Source of the DNA: AC-9 sp051984395
GTDB taxonomy: Bacteria > Actinomycetota > Acidimicrobiia > Acidimicrobiales > AC-9
Assembly (NCBI GenBank): GCA_051984395.1
Contig: JBPYEZ010000117.1
Span: 1 to 26,220, forward strand
Length of the DNA: 26,220 bases
Reading direction: 5' to 3'
This document shows positions 22,285 through 26,220 of the stretch, in pieces. The number at the start of each line of letters is the position of its first letter. Position 1 is the stretch's first letter. The notes beneath the pieces are model-generated. The model saw only the letters and a program-made list of their open reading frames with translations. It did not search any database and was not told where the DNA came from. Made by a program: the position numbers and the translations under genes.

Positions 22285-22417
22285 GGGCCTCCCATCTCCA
22301 CACCACGCCGATCGGGCAACGGACGACTTAGGCGTCAGCCAGCACTGACTTCTCGATCCGAGGTGTGGCGCTCGGTGGTGCCGGGTACGCCACCGGCCAC
22401 GAAGATTGGGAGTTGTG

Positions 22418-22876
22418 ATGGGTGAGTTGATCGACGGTTTGCTGGTGTCCGGTCTTCGCTGGACGCAGATGGTCGAGCAGTCCTGGCCCGGGCTGGTAAG
22501 CGCAGGACTTCCGACGCAGCTTGCGTCCCTTGCCATCGAGCTTGGTCGCCGCAGATACCGTCCCGTTCGAGCGTTCACCATGCCCATGTTGGAGGCCGGC
22601 GTCGGGGGCCTTGCGCTCCCGTTTCTAGCCGACGACGGGATCGTGTTCGATCCCTCATTGGTTTCGACCGGACGGGAATGGCTCAGTGAGGTCGTAGCCC
22701 ACGAACTGGCCTACATGCTCCACCCTCGCTGGGATGACCCAGGGGCGACTGAGCACGAGAGGATCGAGAAGTTCGCTTGCACGCTCGCGCCAATGCTGCT
22801 CGCCAAGCCAGTGGAGTATCAGTGGGCCGATGTGGCAGCGCTAGCCTCACCGGGTGCGCCGACTGGTCACCGATGA
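22418..22876 (+). CDS. ImmA/IrrE-like metallopeptidase-fold protein with damaged zinc motif
   Basis: The 152-residue product has AHELAYMLHPRWD (94-106) followed by EHERIEKFACTLAPMLLAKP (112-131). The layout matches the M78 ImmA/IrrE pattern AHELGHxLLHP followed by E-x2-A-x2-FAxxLLMP. The second zinc-binding His of HExxH is Tyr99 here, so catalysis is doubtful. ImmA cleaves phage-type repressors and IrrE controls the radiation response; both usually have an HTH partner, and none is adjacent. ATG 22418 follows GGGAG at 5 nt. Codon use is less GC-extreme than in the flanking housekeeping genes. It lies between direct repeats R1 and R2. Similarity is by motif only. Confidence 0.6.
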   Translation: MGELIDGLLVSGLRWTQMVEQSWPGLVSAGLPTQLASLAIELGRRRYRPVRAFTMPMLEAGVGGLALPFLADDGIVFDPSLVSTGREWLSEVVAHELAYMLHPRWDDPGATEHERIEKFACTLAPMLLAKPVEYQWADVAALASPGAPTGHR

Positions 22877-22896
22877 TCGGGCGCCCCGGGTATGAA

Positions 22897-22929
22897 AGTC
22901 CCGCGGACATTTCGCGGACATTGGGCGAG
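22897..22929 (+). repeat. Direct repeat R2 containing two CGCGGACAT units
   Basis: The second copy of the R1 element reads AGTCCCGCGGACATT followed by TCGCGGACATTGGGCGAG, again with two CGCGGACAT units 11 bp apart. It lies 20 bp after the ImmA/IrrE-like gene and 21 bp before the stop codon of the acyltransferase on the other strand, at the right edge of the accessory block. Confidence 0.7.
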
Positions 22930-22950
22930 GGCTGACAGCGACATACCTGG

Positions 22951-23769
22951 TCAGAGGCCATATCCAGGATCGCTCGGCCAGTTGGGCTGGAAGAGGTGCC
23001 ACTCCTCGGGAGCCAGACGGATCAGTGCCTCGAGCTCGACGGCCATCGCCTGGGTGATGCGGGCGACGTCGTCGGCCACCTCTCCTCGTCGGTCGACCGT
23101 CAGCGGCGGCCGCACGACGACGCGGTGATGGTTGTCCGCCGTCGAGATGACGGCGGCCGGTAGCAGCGCCGCCCCGGTGCGCAGTGCGAGGGTGGCGGGG
23201 CCGGGCGGGAGGGTCGTCGTCTCACCGAAGAACTCCGCCTCCACGCCCTTGCCGACGAGATCCCGGTCGCTCAGCAGCGCCACCACCCCCCCGTCGCGCA
23301 GGGTGCGCAGTATGGCCGCACCGGCTCGGCGTCCGAGCGGAACCACGGTCATGCCCGCCGCCTGCCGCAGCTCGACGAACCAGTCGAACAGCTCCGGGGG
23401 CTCGAGCGGCTCGACCACGACCGTGAGTGGATAGCCCACCGATGACAGCCAGGCGCCGCCGAGATCCCAGCTGCCGAGATGGGGGACGGCAAGGATGACA
23501 CCCTGCCCGCGGGCGGCGCCCGCCTCGAGGTGCTCGAAACCCTGGCGCTCGACCAGGCGGGCGAGGTCGTCGACGGTGTAGCCGGCCAGCCGAAAGGAGT
23601 CGGCCCAGTACTGGGCGTAGGACCTGAAGGCGCGAGCGACGGCTCGATCCAGCTCACGGCCCTGCAGCCCGTCTCCCATCACCCGCCGGAGGTGGCGACG
23701 GACCATGGATCGCCGTCCCGGCATCCCCGCCGAGAACAGAGCGCCAGAGAACCAGACCATCGGGGGCAC
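22951..23769 (-). CDS. PIM acyltransferase, PatA-type (LpxL/HtrB superfamily)
   Basis: The family transfers acyl groups to lipids; PatA acylates the mannose of PIM at the inner membrane. The product has the catalytic HxxxxD motif as HLGSWD (His97, Asp102), the typical preceding ARGQGVILAVPHLG, a FGETTTLPPGPATLALRTGA block, and ends WHLFQPNWPSD. The GTG at 23769 gives 272 aa, shorter than usual. In-frame sequence upstream to about 23862 reads like the missing N-terminal helix (QRARAIFAGYRAAAAIGRGL) but contains no ATG, GTG or TTG. The phosphatidyltransferase gene ends 95 bp upstream of the GTG and is cotranscribed. Assignment to PIM rests on context. Confidence 0.82.
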   Translation of the reverse strand: MPPMVWFSGALFSAGMPGRRSMVRRHLRRVMGDGLQGRELDRAVARAFRSYAQYWADSFRLAGYTVDDLARLVERQGFEHLEAGAARGQGVILAVPHLGSWDLGGAWLSSVGYPLTVVVEPLEPPELFDWFVELRQAAGMTVVPLGRRAGAAILRTLRDGGVVALLSDRDLVGKGVEAEFFGETTTLPPGPATLALRTGAALLPAAVISTADNHHRVVVRPPLTVDRRGEVADDVARITQAMAVELEALIRLAPEEWHLFQPNWPSDPGYGL

Positions 23770-23864
23770 CCCGCGATCAGGCAGCCCCCTGCCGATGGCG
23801 GCGGCGGCCCGGTACCCGGCGAAGATCGCTCGAGCACGCTGGTCGGCCGTGAGGGCCTTGATGG

Positions 23865-24653
23865 TTACGGCCCGCTGATGACGCGTCGCCTGCTCCGGCG
23901 CGCCTGGCCCGCCCGGGTCGACCGGCTCGCCAGCACCCGCTGCCGGCGATCTCGCCAGCGTCCGCCGGGTGCCTGCCGCTCAGGGCCGGAACGCAGTCCG
24001 GCGGTCTCGCGCCACTGTCGCCACCGCGACTCGACCCGTCCCGTCCGCCACCGGGGCGCCGCATCCCGCGGGACGGGGCTGGCCTGGCGCCACACCATCA
24101 CGAAGCGCTGGACCGCGGTCGCCAGGGTGAGCACGAGCATCGCCCACAGCACGGGGACGAGGAGGCCGCTGAATACGAGCCCGACCCCCAGCAGCACGAT
24201 GCGCTCGGCCCGCTCCATGATGCCGCCCTTGGCGTTGAAACCCAGCGACTCAGCCTTGGCTCGCTCGTAGGAGACGAGGAAGGCAGCTCCCAGCACCGCG
24301 AAGGGCAGCAGCGCGGCCTTACCTCCGTGCGTCGAGGCCAGGTACCAGGCCACCCCTCCGAGCAGGAGGGTGTCGGTGACCCGGTCCGCCACCGAGTCGA
24401 AGAACGCTCCCCGGGGCGCCGCCGTCCCCGAGGCCTTGGCCACGGGCCCGTCCAGAAGGTCGGGCAGACCGGACGCGACCAGCAGGATCACACCGACCCA
24501 GAGGTGCCCGCTCCCGATGGCGAAGGCGGCACCAGCCGCCATCACCAGGCCCGTTAGCGTCAGTTGATCGGCCGTGACGCCGATACGGCTCAGCCCGGTG
24601 CCGAGGGGTGTCGTCCCACGGTCGACCATGGCCCGCCAGCGGCCGTCGAACAT
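23865..24653 (-). CDS. pgsA: CDP-alcohol phosphatidyltransferase, probable phosphatidylinositol-phosphate synthase
   Basis: The enzyme joins CDP-diacylglycerol to an alcohol, here probably inositol phosphate, giving the lipid that PimA mannosylates. The active-site pattern D-x2-D-G-x2-A-R-x8-G-x3-D-x3-D is complete, with Lys in place of Arg: Asp65, Asp68, Gly69, Ala72, Lys73, Gly82, Asp86, Asp90. Several membrane helices follow. Residues ~190-262 form an Arg-rich tail beyond the usual family length of about 215 aa. ATG 24653 has AAGGAG 6 nt upstream, which is better than a GTG eight codons earlier. Pairing with the acyltransferase supports the PIM role, as in M. tuberculosis. Confidence 0.82.
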   Translation of the reverse strand: MFDGRWRAMVDRGTTPLGTGLSRIGVTADQLTLTGLVMAAGAAFAIGSGHLWVGVILLVASGLPDLLDGPVAKASGTAAPRGAFFDSVADRVTDTLLLGGVAWYLASTHGGKAALLPFAVLGAAFLVSYERAKAESLGFNAKGGIMERAERIVLLGVGLVFSGLLVPVLWAMLVLTLATAVQRFVMVWRQASPVPRDAAPRWRTGRVESRWRQWRETAGLRSGPERQAPGGRWRDRRQRVLASRSTRAGQARRSRRRVISGP

Positions 24654-24802
24654 CGTCGCTCCTTCGCTGACTACCACCCCACGCTACCACCGGCCATCTG
24701 TAGGCTATCGATGCCCGTGACCAGCCGGAAGGCCGGCCGGCGGGAGCTGAGCCCAGCGAACACCCAGCAAGAGCCACCTAGAGCGAGCGAGGTGTGTCGG
24801 TT

Positions 24803-26220
24803 GTGAAGACCTTCCCTCCGGCCCGGATCCGAAACGTCGCCCTCGTGGGGCACGGTGGCACGGGAAAGACGACGCTCGCCGAGGCGCTGCTCTCCCAGGC
24901 CGGCGCGGTCAACCGGAAAGGTCGGGTGGAGGACGGCAACACGACGACCGACTTCGACCCCGAGGAGATCAAGCGCGGGATCTCGGTGTCACTCGCCCTG
25001 GCCCCCTTCGAGTTCCAGGGCCACAAGGTGAACCTGATCGACACCCCGGGCTATGCGGACTTCATCGGCGACGTGGCGGCAGCGCTCTCGGTCGCCGACC
25101 TGGCCGTGTTCGTCGTCAGCGCCGTCGAGGGCGTCGAGGTCCAGACCGAGGTCGTCTGGCGTATGGCGGCCCACGCCGGCGTGGCCAGGATGATCTTCGT
25201 CAACAAGCTCGACCGGGAGCGCGCCAGCTTCGAGCGCACCCTCGAGCAGCTCCGAACCCGCTTCGGCAGCGGCATCGCGCCCCTGGAGCTGCCGATCGGC
25301 GAGGAGGCGGAGTTCCGCGGCGTGGCCGATCTCCTGTCCGACACCGCCTACTTCTACGACGACGGCGCACCGCGCAGCGGCCCGATCCCCGACGAGATGG
25401 AATCGCTCGAGCACCAGGTGCACGACAACCTGGTGGAGGGCATCGTGGTCGCCGACGACGAGCTCATGGAGCGATACCTCGACGGAGACGTCCCCAGCCC
25501 CAAGGAGCTCGAGGACACCCTGGCGCTCGGCGTCGCCTCCGCCAGCGTGTTCCCGGTGATCTGCGGCTCGGGCGCCAAGGGCACCGCCATCGAGCGCCTC
25601 GCCGCCTACATCTGCGAGCTGGGCCCGTCTCCCGCCGCCTGCCCGCCGGTCGCGGTCCAGGCCGGCGATACGACCCAGGAGGTGCCCAACGACCCGTCCG
25701 GCCAGCCCCTGGCCCGGGTGTTCAAGACCCTCGCCGACCCCTACGTGGGCAAGATCTCCATGATGCGCGTGCTGTCGGGCACCATCCGCCCCGACACCGT
25801 GCTCACCAATCCCCGCACCCACGCCGACGAGCGGCTCCACGCCCTGTTCACCCTGCGGGGCAAGGATCAGGACTCGGTCGCCGAGGCGCCGGCGGGCGAC
25901 CTGGTGGCCGTGGCCAAGCTGTCCGACACCACGACCGGCGACACCCTGGCCCCGAAGAACGCACCCGTGGTCGTCCCCGCCCCTCACCCCTCGCCACCGG
26001 TCCTGTCGATCGCCATCACGCCTCGCTCCAAGGGCGACGAGGACAAGCTCATGACGGCACTGCACCGCCTGCAGGAGGAGGACCCGTCGATCGAGGTCAC
26101 GCGGAGCGACGAGACGCACCAGACCGTCCTCGCCGGGATGGGCGAGACCCATCTGTCGATCGCGTGCGAGCGGCTCCATCGCAAGTTCGGTGTGGACGTC
26201 GAGACCGAGGACGTCCGCGT
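24803..26220 (+). CDS. EF-G-like translational GTPase (FusA2 type), 5' part
   Basis: The gene continues beyond the window; 472 codons are seen. GTPase motifs are G1 GHGGTGKT (16-23), G3 DTPGYADF (80-87), G4 NKLD (134-137) and G5 SGAKG (256-260), followed by domain II and the start of domain III. It differs from true EF-G: G1 lacks the usual Asp (AHIDAGKT), and switch I reads EEIKRGISVSLA rather than RGITI. These features fit the FusA2/EF-G-II group, whose cellular role is unclear. GTG 24803 follows GAGGTG at 8 nt; GTG 24794 is in frame. It is divergent from the pgsA-type gene across 149 bp. Confidence 0.9.
   Translation, partial: MKTFPPARIRNVALVGHGGTGKTTLAEALLSQAGAVNRKGRVEDGNTTTDFDPEEIKRGISVSLALAPFEFQGHKVNLIDTPGYADFIGDVAAALSVADLAVFVVSAVEGVEVQTEVVWRMAAHAGVARMIFVNKLDRERASFERTLEQLRTRFGSGIAPLELPIGEEAEFRGVADLLSDTAYFYDDGAPRSGPIPDEMESLEHQVHDNLVEGIVVADDELMERYLDGDVPSPKELEDTLALGVASASVFPVICGSGAKGTAIERLAAYICELGPSPAACPPVAVQAGDTTQEVPNDPSGQPLARVFKTLADPYVGKISMMRVLSGTIRPDTVLTNPRTHADERLHALFTLRGKDQDSVAEAPAGDLVAVAKLSDTTTGDTLAPKNAPVVVPAPHPSPPVLSIAITPRSKGDEDKLMTALHRLQEEDPSIEVTRSDETHQTVLAGMGETHLSIACERLHRKFGVDVETEDVR

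Noticed and set aside
21946..22587. A 213-codon minus-strand frame ending in the acyltransferase-like peptide
   Set aside because: Only the last residues resemble the acyltransferase. The rest lies opposite the ImmA/IrrE-like gene and the small ORF and lacks a ribosome site, so it was treated as a short relic.
22101..22929. R1 and R2 as terminal inverted repeats of a transposon
   Set aside because: The copies are in direct, not inverted, orientation, and no transposase or target duplication is seen between or beside them.
24989..26179. A 396-codon minus-strand frame opposite the EF-G-like gene
   Set aside because: It is antisense to a clearly conserved GTPase and has Gly/His/Arg-rich composition typical of shadow frames in GC-rich genes.
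1..26220. CRISPR array, tRNA, rRNA or prophage
   Set aside because: No regularly spaced long repeats, cloverleaf-like tRNA, rRNA motifs, integrase or structural phage genes were recognised by eye. A tRNAscan-SE, Infernal and CRISPR finder run would settle this.

Overview
The window comes from a high-GC actinobacterium, probably near Acidimicrobiia rather than Mycobacterium or Streptomyces. The reasons are a very GC-rich third codon position, heavy use of GTG starts, three GTGA stop/start overlaps, and a phosphatidylinositol mannoside (PIM) pathway. The housekeeping genes follow the order familiar from Mycobacterium tuberculosis (relA, secF, secD, yajC, ruvBAC, YebC, pdxT, pdxS, pimA, patA, pgsA), but with queA and tgt between ruvB and yajC. 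This placement is inference; no 16S or other phylogenetic marker was analysed.

Layout: 1-12639 is a minus-strand housekeeping block. In transcription order it reads pimA, an M48 membrane metalloprotease, pdxS and pdxT (pyridoxal 5'-phosphate synthase), a YebC/TACO1 protein, ruvC-ruvA-ruvB (Holliday junction processing), queA-tgt (queuosine tRNA modification), yajC-secD-secF (Sec accessory complex) and the start of relA/rsh. At the right, 22951-24653 holds the rest of the PIM pathway (a PatA-type acyltransferase and a CDP-alcohol phosphatidyltransferase), and from 24803 an EF-G-like GTPase runs off the window on the plus strand.

Between pimA and the acyltransferase gene lies about 10.3 kb (12640-22950) of regulatory and accessory genes that split the PIM cluster. 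It holds a PhoU-family gene coupled to an unknown gene; a PfpI/DJ-1 gene; two unknown genes; a KdpE-type regulator with a shortened KdpD-type kinase; two paralogous Crp/Fnr regulators; a LuxR/NarL regulator with an altered receiver pocket; a decayed LuxR C-terminus; a STAS protein without the usual phospho-serine; small coupled ORFs; and an ImmA/IrrE-like protein with a damaged zinc motif. The right edge carries a relic of the acyltransferase 3' end and a pair of direct repeats, which suggests the block grew by recombination.

The strongest regulatory signals are two three-unit arrays with exact 11-bp spacing that resemble actinobacterial PhoP (PHO) boxes, one upstream of phoU and one in the divergent promoter region before the PfpI gene. 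The others are a cluster of TGTAC motifs upstream of the luxR gene, one arm of which recurs upstream of the first crp gene, and a perfect 8-bp inverted repeat upstream of the kdpD-like gene. No rRNA, tRNA, CRISPR array, transposase, integrase or phage gene was recognised.
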